A DNA stretch of 64,000 bases from Streptomyces sp. NBC_00554 (GTDB lineage: Bacteria; Actinomycetota; Actinomycetes; Streptomycetales; Streptomycetaceae). The stretch is taken from NCBI RefSeq assembly GCF_041431135.1, contig NZ_CP107799.1, positions 4,650,001-4,714,000 of the forward strand. The letters are read 5' to 3'. Positions 13,886 through 20,593 of the stretch are shown piece after piece (within the stretch, counting starts at the first letter, position 1; each line of letters opens with the position of its first letter). The position numbers were made by a program, and so were the translations under genes. The notes under the pieces were generated by a model. That model was given only the letters and a program-made list of their open reading frames with translations, had not been told where the DNA came from and did no database searches.

Positions 13886-16579
13886 TCATGGTCCTTGCTC
13901 ACGAGCCACGGCCAGATTCTCGCGGGCGAGTCTCGTCGTCGGGTGATCCTCACCCAGCACCCGGAGGCAGTCGGCCAGCGCCTGCTCGTACAACGGGATC
14001 GCCTGCCCGAGATCCCCCACCGCCCTATATGCACCGGCCAGGTTGTTCCGCGAGAGCAGCGTGTCCGGGTGATCCTCACCCAGCACCCGCACATGATCGT
14101 CCAACGTTGACACGAACAACGGGATCGCCCGCCCCAGATCACCCGCGGACCTATACGCGCCAGCAAGGTTGTTCCGCGAGCCCAGCGTGTATGGATGATC
14201 CTCACCCAACACCCGCACAAAATCATCCAACGTCCGCTCGTACAACGGGATCGCCCGCCCCAGATCACCCGCGGACCCATACGCGTGAGCAAGGTTGTTC
14301 CGCGAGCCCAGCGTGTATGGATGATCCTCACCCAACACCCGCACACGATCATCCAACGTCCGCTCGTACAACGGGATCGCCCGCCCCAGATCACCTACCG
14401 ACGCATACGCGCCGGCAAGGTTGTTCCGCGAGAGCAGCGTGTTCGGGTGATCCTCACCCAGCACCCGCACAAAATCATCCAACGTCCGCTCGTACAACGG
14501 GATCGCCCGCCCCAGATCACCCGCGGACCTATACGCGTAAGCAAGGTTGTTCCGCAAGCCCAGCGTGTCCGGGTGATCCTCACCGAACACCCGGGTAGCT
14601 GCTGCCAGGGAGCGGCTGTAGTAATCGGTAGCCTGCCTCAACTGCCCTTGTCCTTGGAGGAACCTTCCTATCAGGTTGAGGATCAAGGCAATCGCAGCGG
14701 TATCCTCACCCGGATCGCCCGCGTCGAGGACGGCTTCGACGTGTGGGAGCAGCGTTCTCCAAGTGGGCCAGCCCGCGACGTTCACGCGGGGATCCTCCGG
14801 GAGCTCGCCGAGCAGCAGCCCCGTAGCCCGCTCACGTGCAGCCTTGATTCCGGCCTGGTCACGATGAGGGTCATCCTCCGACGGAGTGCGGGCCACCGTC
14901 TGGACCAGGCGGTGGATACCGATCCCCGCCCTGTCGAGCGTGATCATGTTGTAGTCGGCCAGCAGTCCGAGGAGTTGGGCGAGGTCGACAGGATCCTCGG
15001 CAAGCGGTGCGAACAGGTCGCGAGGAATGCCCGTCGGGGCGTACCACGCGGCGATCCGCAGAATGTCCACGGACCGGGGGTCCCGTTCCTGGAGCGTGTC
15101 CAGGGTGATGCGCCAGATCCCCGCCATCGTCCGCCCGGGGGCCGAGCCGCCCGGTGCCGCGTCCGTGGCGCGCCCCGGGTACTGGCGCAGCATGGCCCGG
15201 TACGCCGCGATCGGGACCTCGGTCTGTGCGATGAAGGCCCCTGCCTGTTCCAGAGCAAGCGGCAGATGCCCGAGGTCGTCCGCCAACGCGCGGGCCTCGT
15301 CCTCGTCGTCGTTGCCGCCCCCGACAAGACGCGACAGGAGGGCCAGCGAGGCCTCCTCGTCCAGCACGGGCAACGGGATCGGGTCGCACACCCAACCCCG
15401 CTTGTATCGACTGGTGATCAAGTAGCGTCCGGATGACCGGAGTTGGCCCGTCCAGGTATGCACATCCTCCGGCTTCTCCGCGTTGTCGAAGACCAGGAGC
15501 CAACCCGGGTGGGTCTGCAACCACCCGATCGCCCATTCGGCAGCCTGCGCGGGAGTGAGACCGTCCGCCGCGCCGCCCCGCAGGCGGACGGTGAGGGAGG
15601 CGAACCCCGCCTCGATGCGCTCGGGCGTGTCCGAGCGCATCCACCACACCAGCCGATACGCCCCCGCGTGGTCATGGGCGTAGTGCAGAGCCAGCGTCGT
15701 CTTCCCGACACCGCCGAGGCCGTGCAGGGTCTGGGTGATCGTCTGCGATTCTCCGGCGAGAGCCCGCTCCAGTTCGGCCATGACCTCCGCCCTGCCGACG
15801 AAGATCGGCGACGGAAGCTCGGGCAGGTTGTTCACGCCCCGCGGGACTTCGACGTCGTACGCCGATGTACGCGGCCGTTCTGGGTCGGCGGCCGTGACGT
15901 CTTCCGGGACCAAGTCGGTCCCGCCTGCCTTCACGGTGATCGAGAATCCGGGGCGGGCCGCCAGCGACTCCACGGACACCGCCGTCAACTGATCCCCGGC
16001 GTAATCCCGTTGCCGGTCGGTCGTAACCACCCCGATCAGCCGCCCCCGTGCGAACAACGCCGCCCCTGACGCCCCCGCCCACCGCGACTTCTCGTCCGGC
16101 TTGCTTGGTACGGCGACCTGGTCGACGTACGCCGTGATCAGTCCACCGGACTTGAGCCCGGTCAGTGTCTCGATGTGGCCGCGGATCTCCTTCGTGTCGC
16201 GGACGCCGTCCCGCACCTCCGACCGGGGAAAGCCGACCGCTACGCACGTCAGTCGCTGCTCGTCCCGCACGACCGTGCCGTCGATCCGGCCCCATCGGAC
16301 AGGTTCGACGCCCGAGGGCGGCTGCCAGTCCGGATCCGTGATCCTGATCAACGCCCCGTCGGCCTGCGGCTCGCGCTCCAGATCGGGTGGCGAGGGCTGT
16401 GGCCACAGCACTTCCGCCGTAAGCCATTCCGCATCACGGCCGAGCCACCTGACCTCCAACGCCCCACAACCCAGCACATTGTGAAGGGCCGTCAGGACAA
16501 GTCCGTCCGCGACCAGATACCCGGTTCCCGAACACTTCCCGACTGGATTCCAGATCTCCACGACCCGTCGCACATCCAC
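13886..16579 (-). CDS. Trypsin-NB-ARC-TPR fusion protein (conflict-system STAND NTPase)
   Basis: An 897-residue three-module protein. Residues 1-215 form a trypsin-like protease with an apparently intact triad: His33 in LTALHNVLG, Asp74 in QADGALIRI, Ser171 in GASGAALF. NB-ARC follows from VGRAEVM (261): Walker A GLGGVGKTT (287-295), Walker B LLVFDN (361-366), LGHLPLALEQAGAF, and a winged helix ending IGIHRLVQTVART. From 666 to the end are five nearly identical 42-residue kinesin-light-chain-type TPRs plus a partial sixth. There is no signal peptide, so it acts in the cytoplasm. Known protease-STAND fusions are viewed as suicide or immune-like switches in which TPR ligand sensing unleashes proteolysis. 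Trypco2 lies 24 bp upstream. Confidence 0.93.
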   Translation of the reverse strand: MDVRRVVEIWNPVGKCSGTGYLVADGLVLTALHNVLGCGALEVRWLGRDAEWLTAEVLWPQPSPPDLEREPQADGALIRITDPDWQPPSGVEPVRWGRIDGTVVRDEQRLTCVAVGFPRSEVRDGVRDTKEIRGHIETLTGLKSGGLITAYVDQVAVPSKPDEKSRWAGASGAALFARGRLIGVVTTDRQRDYAGDQLTAVSVESLAARPGFSITVKAGGTDLVPEDVTAADPERPRTSAYDVEVPRGVNNLPELPSPIFVGRAEVMAELERALAGESQTITQTLHGLGGVGKTTLALHYAHDHAGAYRLVWWMRSDTPERIEAGFASLTVRLRGGAADGLTPAQAAEWAIGWLQTHPGWLLVFDNAEKPEDVHTWTGQLRSSGRYLITSRYKRGWVCDPIPLPVLDEEASLALLSRLVGGGNDDEDEARALADDLGHLPLALEQAGAFIAQTEVPIAAYRAMLRQYPGRATDAAPGGSAPGRTMAGIWRITLDTLQERDPRSVDILRIAAWYAPTGIPRDLFAPLAEDPVDLAQLLGLLADYNMITLDRAGIGIHRLVQTVARTPSEDDPHRDQAGIKAARERATGLLLGELPEDPRVNVAGWPTWRTLLPHVEAVLDAGDPGEDTAAIALILNLIGRFLQGQGQLRQATDYYSRSLAAATRVFGEDHPDTLGLRNNLAYAYRSAGDLGRAIPLYERTLDDFVRVLGEDHPNTLLSRNNLAGAYASVGDLGRAIPLYERTLDDRVRVLGEDHPYTLGSRNNLAHAYGSAGDLGRAIPLYERTLDDFVRVLGEDHPYTLGSRNNLAGAYRSAGDLGRAIPLFVSTLDDHVRVLGEDHPDTLLSRNNLAGAYRAVGDLGQAIPLYEQALADCLRVLGEDHPTTRLARENLAVAREQGP
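13955..14584. repeat. Five tandem 126-bp units encoding TPRs
   Basis: Each unit encodes 42 residues beginning GEDHPxTL and containing RNNLA, GDLGRAIPLYE and DDxVRVL. Several units agree over long stretches at DNA level; for example the segment coding GDLGRAIPLYERTLDD recurs almost unchanged in units 1 to 3. A partial sixth unit follows at 13889-13954. Such arrays expand and contract by recombination. Confidence 0.92.
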
Positions 16580-16603
16580 AGGCCAACACCCCCGTGCTCC
16601 CCG

Positions 16604-16915
16604 TTACTTGGGGCGTTCCCCGGACTTGTCCGCGATACGCAGATCCGCGCCCTCGTCGTCGACAGGCTGCAGCGTGATCTTCACCCGGCTCGTCGTCCCC
16701 TTGGACCGCGAGGCCTTGGCCTCCGCCCCGAACGGCAGCACCAGCACCTTCGCCCGAGCTTCCCCGTCCTTCTTCACATCCACGGAGAACTCGACCTCAA
16801 CGGGCCCTGTCCGGAACTGGATCTCCTGCCCCGCCCCGTCCCGCGCAGCCTGCTGAAGTTCCGCCCGGATCGCCCCGATCGCCTCGGCAAGACCGACCCA
16901 CGCCTGATCCGCCAT
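16604..16915 (-). CDS. Trypco2 (trypsin-co-occurring domain 2) family protein
   Basis: A 103-residue soluble protein starting MADQAWVGLAEAIGAIRAEL, with IQFRTGPVEVEFSVDVKKDGEA split by a turn and KITLQPVD. This matches the small Trypco2 family, described as a neighbour of trypsin-containing conflict proteins. It stands 24 bp upstream of the trypsin-NB-ARC-TPR gene on the same strand, so the two form an operon. It may regulate or be a substrate of the protease module (inferred). The ATG at 16915 has GGGGA about 7 nt upstream; the frame continues upstream with unrelated sequence. Confidence 0.85.
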   Translation of the reverse strand: MADQAWVGLAEAIGAIRAELQQAARDGAGQEIQFRTGPVEVEFSVDVKKDGEARAKVLVLPFGAEAKASRSKGTTSRVKITLQPVDDEGADLRIADKSGERPK

Positions 16916-17028
16916 CGAGCGTCCCCGTTCGTCCCCGTACACGCACTGTGGGACGCAGCGTACTCGCCGCGCTCCACACCGTAGGGCCCAACTCATCGAC
17001 GTACGAAGGAAGATGACATCCGCGACAG

Positions 17029-17361
17029 TCAGGCCGCCCCGACCGCGCGGTCCCCGTACTCGATCGTCACAGTGATCCTGGCCCCGAGCGCCTCCGCATA
17101 CGTGCGCATCGTCTCTAGGTTGTGGATCTCCCCGCGCTCGATCTGAGAGACCCTGGCCTGCGAGATTCCCACCGACCCGGCCACCTGAGCCTGCGTCAGC
17201 CCCTGCTCCTCGCGGATCTCCCGGAGATGGTGACCCACCACGCGCGCCTCGGTCGCCGTACGCGCGGCCTGCTTGCGGGACTCCCATTCGGCGTCGGGCA
17301 CTTCGGGCTGGTTCTCCCGCATCCGGCGTTTGACGTCTGCCCAGTTGCTGTACTGGCTCAT
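17029..17361 (-). CDS. XRE-family antitoxin (HigA-like)
   Basis: A 110-residue protein with a charged N-terminus (WADVKRRMRENQPEVPDAEW) and a Cro/C1 helix-turn-helix at about 45-85: LREIREEQGLTQAQVAGSVG, then ISQARVSQIERGE. It ends ARITVTIEYGD. The layout is that of antitoxins that neutralise HigB/RelE-like toxins and repress their operon. Its ATG overlaps the TGA of the upstream toxin frame (ATGA). Because that toxin has lost its 5' end, the antitoxin appears to be an orphan. Confidence 0.88.
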   Translation of the reverse strand: MSQYSNWADVKRRMRENQPEVPDAEWESRKQAARTATEARVVGHHLREIREEQGLTQAQVAGSVGISQARVSQIERGEIHNLETMRTYAEALGARITVTIEYGDRAVGAA

Positions 17362-17648
17362 CGGGTCTTCCCGTCCTCTCCCGCCTCGTCCGCGGCGGCC
17401 AAGTACTCGTCGTAGCGGGCCTCGGCAAGGGGGACCGACTCGCGATACCAGTCCCTCCAGCGGCCGGACTTGTCTCCGGCCACCAGCAGAATCGCTTCCC
17501 GCTTGGGGTCGAAGACGAACAGAATCCGGACCTCGGTGCTCCCCGAGCTGCCTGGTCGCAGCTCTTTGAGGTTGTGGGTACGGCAGCCGGTGAGCCGGTC
17601 GACGAGCGGGCGCCCCAGCGCTGGGCCGCACGCCCCGCCAACCCGTCG
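17358..17648 (-). pseudogene. 5'-truncated HigB/RelE-type (phage Gp49-like) toxin remnant
   Basis: The frame directly after the DUF5063 stop reads GPALGRPLVDRLTGCRTHNL, KELRPGSSGSTEVRILFVFD, PKREAILLVAGDKSGRWRDW and YRESVPLAEARYDEYL, then TGA overlapping the antitoxin ATG. This is the C-terminal two-thirds of a HigB-like mRNA interferase. The first roughly 35-40 residues and the start codon are absent: the frame begins immediately behind the TAA of the next gene, and no in-frame ATG/GTG/TTG occurs until the late GTG of LVAGDKSG. The junction marks a deletion or insertion boundary. Confidence 0.85.
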
Positions 17649-18308
17649 TTACTTGACCGTCCGCAAGCCCAGCGGTCCCGCGATCTCCTCCGCCATGACC
17701 TTGCCCGCTTCCTCTGCGAGGGCTTCCTCGCCGAGGTCCTGGTCGGTGTCCAGGCCGTCGAGTTCCTCGAGGGGCTGGTTGAGGCGGACGTGGGCTACCA
17801 CGGACTGGAGGGCGCGGAGGGTTGCGGAGGCGGTGGAGCCCCAGTTGGAGAAGTAGGAGAACTGCCACCACCAGAGGGCTTCGGTGGTGCGGCCGGCGCG
17901 GTAGTGGGCCATGCCGTGGCGGAGGTCGGCGATGACGTCGGCGAGGTCGTCGGAGATGCGGGCCGGGACCGGGGCCTTGCGCGGCTCGTAGGGGTCGAAG
18001 ACCTCGGAGTAGACGTCGATCGGCTCCAGCATCACCGCGAGGCGCTCGCGGATGTCGTCCACGTCGGGCTCCGGGCCCAGGTCGGGCTCGTAGCGCTCGT
18101 CGGGGAGGATGTCCTCGTGCGCGCCGAGGCGGCCGCCGGCCAGCAGGAGCTGGGAGACCTCCAGGAGGAGGAAGGGGACCGCCGAGTCCGGCTCGTCGCC
18201 CTTCGCCACCTCGGAGACGGCGACCAGGAAGCTCTCGACCTGGTCCGCGATCTGGACCACGAAGTCGTCCGGGTCCTGGCTGGTCGCGTGAAGCGTGGCG
18301 TCAGACAT
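17649..18308 (-). CDS. DUF5063 domain protein
   Basis: A 219-residue, acidic soluble protein of the actinobacterial DUF5063 family: QDPDDFVVQIADQVESFLVA, LLEVSQLLLAGGRLGAHEDI, GMAHYRAGRTTEALWWWQFS and SNWGSTASATLRALQSVVAH. The function is unknown; it is found next to recR in Streptomyces. Its first 8 bp overlap the end of recR, so the two are coupled. Its 3' end abuts the truncated toxin frame, with the TAA immediately preceding it, which marks the right edge of the accessory island. Confidence 0.92.
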   Translation of the reverse strand: MSDATLHATSQDPDDFVVQIADQVESFLVAVSEVAKGDEPDSAVPFLLLEVSQLLLAGGRLGAHEDILPDERYEPDLGPEPDVDDIRERLAVMLEPIDVYSEVFDPYEPRKAPVPARISDDLADVIADLRHGMAHYRAGRTTEALWWWQFSYFSNWGSTASATLRALQSVVAHVRLNQPLEELDGLDTDQDLGEEALAEEAGKVMAEEIAGPLGLRTVK

Positions 18309-18900
18309 CTAGGAGTCGTCTCCCCTCGAAGGCGCGGCCGAGCGTGACCTCGTCCGCGTATTCCAGGTCGCCGCCCACCGGGAGGCCGCTGGCCAGGCGG
18401 GTGACCTTGAGGCCCATGGGCTTGATCATGCGGGCGAGGTACGTGGCCGTGGCCTCGCCCTCCAGGTTCGGGTCCGTGGCGAGGATCAGTTCCGTGACCA
18501 CACCGTCGGCGAGACGGGCCAGGAGCTCTCTTATGCGCAGGTCGTCCGGGCCGACGCCCTCGATCGGGCTGATCGCGCCGCCCAGGACGTGGTACTTGCC
18601 CCGGAACTCGCGGGTGCGCTCGACCGCCACGACGTCCTTCGACTCCTCGACCACGCAGATCACCGAGAGGTCGCGGCGCGGGTCGCGGCAGATGTTGCAG
18701 AGCTCTTCCTGCGCGACGTTCCCGCAGGTCGCGCAGAAGCGGACCTTCGCCTTGGCCTCCATCAGGCACTGCGCGAGACGGCGGACGTCCGTCGGCTCGG
18801 CCTGGAGGATGTGGAAGGCGATCCGCTGCGCGCTCTTGGGACCGACGCCGGGCAACCGCCCCAACTCGTCGATGAGGTCCTGGACCACGCCTTCGTACAA
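18301..18900 (-). CDS. recR: Recombination protein RecR
   Basis: A 199-residue DNA-repair protein that works with RecF and RecO to load RecA at gaps. It shows an N-terminal helix-hairpin-helix (LGRLPGVGPKSAQRIAFHIL), a four-cysteine zinc finger (FCATCGNVAQEELCNIC) and a Toprim domain (VICVVEESKDVVAVERT, TDPNLEGEATATYLA). Length and motifs are standard. A TTG start at 18900 is supported by AGGAAAGG 7 nt upstream. It lies between ybaB and the DUF5063 gene, overlapping the latter by 8 bp. Confidence 0.98.
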   Translation of the reverse strand: MYEGVVQDLIDELGRLPGVGPKSAQRIAFHILQAEPTDVRRLAQCLMEAKAKVRFCATCGNVAQEELCNICRDPRRDLSVICVVEESKDVVAVERTREFRGKYHVLGGAISPIEGVGPDDLRIRELLARLADGVVTELILATDPNLEGEATATYLARMIKPMGLKVTRLASGLPVGGDLEYADEVTLGRAFEGRRLLDV

Positions 18901-18990
18901 CGGATTGCCTTTCCTGGGTCCTCACGTGCGTGCTTGCTTCGGCGGTACGTACGTACCGTAGTTGGCCGTTGCCCCTCTTAGAAAGACAGG

Positions 18991-19029
18991 CCGTGTCTCA
19001 GAACGGCACGCCCGTGTCTCAGAACGGCA
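18991..19029. repeat. Two-copy 21-bp direct repeat across the ybaB stop codon
   Basis: CCGTGTCTCAGAACGGCA occurs at 18991-19008 and again at 19012-19029. The second copy holds the last codons and TGA of ybaB; the first lies just behind it, so a duplicate of the gene end, including the stop, sits in the untranslated region. It looks like a small slippage duplication. Confidence 0.85.
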
Positions 19030-19363
19030 GGCCGGGGATACCGCTGCCGCCGCCGAGACCCTGGGCGAGCGGGCCGAGCTTCTGCTGCTGGAGCGCCTGG
19101 GCGTTCTCGTTCGCCGCCTGGACCGCCGCGACGACCAGGTCGGCGAGGGTCTCGGTGTCCTCCGGGTCCACCGCCTTCGGGTCGATGACCAGGGCACGCA
19201 GCTCACCCGAGCCCGTCACCGTCGCCTTCACCAGGCCGCCGCCCGCCTGGCCTTCGACCTCGGTGCGCGCGAGTTCCTCCTGCGCGTTCGCGAGGTCCTG
19301 CTGCATCTTCTGGGCCTGCTGGAGCAGCTGCTGCATGTTGGGCTGGCCACCACCGGGAATCAC
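19019..19363 (-). CDS. YbaB/EbfC family nucleoid-associated protein
   Basis: A 114-residue protein of the YbaB/EbfC DNA-binding family, a dimer that coats DNA with little sequence preference and is usually encoded next to recR. Motifs: MQQLLQQAQKMQQDLANAQE, VEGQAGGGLVKATVTGSGEL, IDPKAVDPEDTETLADLVVA. The C-terminal Gly-rich tail (GLGGGSGIPGLPF) is typical of actinobacteria. The GTG start at 19363 has CAGGAG about 6 nt upstream. The leader contains a degenerate 12-bp tandem repeat. Confidence 0.96.
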   Translation of the reverse strand: MIPGGGQPNMQQLLQQAQKMQQDLANAQEELARTEVEGQAGGGLVKATVTGSGELRALVIDPKAVDPEDTETLADLVVAAVQAANENAQALQQQKLGPLAQGLGGGSGIPGLPF

Positions 19364-19380
19364 GATCAGCTCCTGGTTTC

Positions 19381-19452
19381 GTACGGCTGTGAGTACCGCC
19401 GTGAGTGCGGTTGTCGGTACCGCTTCGAGTACGGCTGCGAGTGCGGGATTTT
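19381..19452. repeat. Six-unit degenerate 12-bp tandem repeat in the ybaB leader
   Basis: Units start at 19381, 19393, 19405, 19417, 19429 and 19441, each beginning GTAC or GTGC and containing CGSYKYSGA-like sequence (for example GTACGGCTGTGA, GTACCGCCGTGA). The array ends 17 bp upstream of the ybaB ribosome-site region, inside the 314-bp gap 19364-19677, which otherwise holds nothing I can identify. It may be a binding-site array or simple repeat drift. Confidence 0.65.
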
Positions 19453-19677
19453 CCCTCTCGGCACGAGCCTACGTGGTCGGCCGGGCCATCGCTCAAGCAC
19501 TCTTTCGAGTGAGGCGGTCCGGAAGCCTATACCTGATCAAGCCCCACTTCCGGGCGTAAAAGCGATGAAACCCGGGCCATCGCCACCCATTGGGCGGTAG
19601 GAAGGGCGTGACGCTGCTGCATCATGCGTCACGTGACGTCACGCAACGTCATCACCGTCGTCAGTAGGGAGTGCCGG

Positions 19678-20433
19678 GTGAGCCAGCCGGAGATGCAGCC
19701 CGAGGGGCCGCCCCAGGACGGGCGGGGCGGGCCGGGCGGGCGCGACGACGGCGCCGCGGGGACCCGGCCGGGCGACCTGACCGGGCGGCCGTTTCCGCTC
19801 GGGGACTGGGGGGAGCCCGCGGAGCGGCTCGACGAGCTGTACCGGTGGGTGGAGTGCGGGGCGCTCGACACGGCTTCCTGGTATCTCGCGGACCGGGTAC
19901 GGAAGCGGTGGGCGGCGCGGGTGCTGCGGGGCGGGGCGGCGGCGGGGGCTGTCGCCGGGGCCGCGCTTCCTCTCCTCGACCTCACGGGTGTGGTCGGCGG
20001 GGTTGCCCCCTGGGGGTATCTGGCGCTGCTGCTCGGGGGTGCGTGCGTCGCCTGTGACCGGTTCTTCGGGGTTACGTCCGGGTGGATAAGGGACGTGGCC
20101 ACGGCTCAGGCGGTGCAGCGGCGGCTTCAGGTACTTCAGTTCGACTGGGCGTCCGAGAGTGTGCGGGAGGTTCTGGGGCCTACGGAGGGGACGGCCAGTG
20201 AGGCCGCCGAGCGGTGTCTTGGGGTGTTGCGGCGGTTCTCTGATGACGTGACTGAGCTGGTGCGGGCGGAGACGGCGGACTGGATGGTGGAGTTCCGGAC
20301 GGGGTCCGCGCCTATGGGGATCCAGTCGTCGGTGGGGTCGCCTCGGGGTGAGGGGGTGCCGCCGGGGCGGGTGCCTTTGCCGCCGGGGACTCGGCCGAAC
20401 ATGCCTCGGCAGCGGCCGCCGGAGCCTCGGTAG
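19678..20433 (+). CDS. SLATT-domain-like two-helix membrane protein
   Basis: A 251-residue protein. A Pro/Gly-rich cytoplasmic start is followed by WGEPAERLDELYRWVECGAL and YLADRVRKRWAARVL, then two adjacent membrane helices (about 82-102 and 107-128) and an amphipathic C-terminal region (AVQRRLQVLQFDWASESVRE, CLGVLRRFSDDVTELVRAET). This is the layout of SLATT proteins, two-TM components often seen as effectors in nucleotide-signalling conflict systems. Here no CD-NTase or SLOG gene is adjacent, and the gene seems part of the conserved recR block. I chose the GTG at 19678 (GGGAG 7 nt upstream) over an ATG 18 codons earlier. Confidence 0.78.
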   Translation: MSQPEMQPEGPPQDGRGGPGGRDDGAAGTRPGDLTGRPFPLGDWGEPAERLDELYRWVECGALDTASWYLADRVRKRWAARVLRGGAAAGAVAGAALPLLDLTGVVGGVAPWGYLALLLGGACVACDRFFGVTSGWIRDVATAQAVQRRLQVLQFDWASESVREVLGPTEGTASEAAERCLGVLRRFSDDVTELVRAETADWMVEFRTGSAPMGIQSSVGSPRGEGVPPGRVPLPPGTRPNMPRQRPPEPR

Positions 20434-20462
20434 GCCCCGGGGGTGGGCTGGGGTGGAGTTTT

Positions 20463-20583
20463 TCGCCCCCTCCGCCCCTACCCGTCCCTTGTTCCTGGGG
20501 GCTCCGCCCCCAGACCCCCGGTCGCCCGAAGGGCTCGTCCTCAAACGCCGGACGGGCTGAAAGATCTTCCCCGGCCGGGGCTG
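20463..20583. repeat. Dispersed GC-rich intergenic repeat, copy A
   Basis: It begins CGCCCCCTCCGCCCCTACCC, contains the hairpin CTGGGGGCTCCGCCCCCAG and ends with CTCAAACGCCGGACGGGCTG. The same element occurs at 28512-28721 (two facing copies) and 41279-41428. Elements of this sequence are widespread in Streptomyces intergenic regions. Here it separates convergent genes and probably acts as a bidirectional terminator. Confidence 0.9.
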
Positions 20584-20593
20584 AAAATCCTCC

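Noticed and set aside
13955..14584. 126-bp repeats as CRISPR or a non-coding array
   Set aside because: Period and in-frame 42-residue TPR coding explain them; no unique spacers.
17029..17361. Functional HigBA toxin-antitoxin system
   Set aside because: The toxin frame has no start and lacks its N-terminal third.
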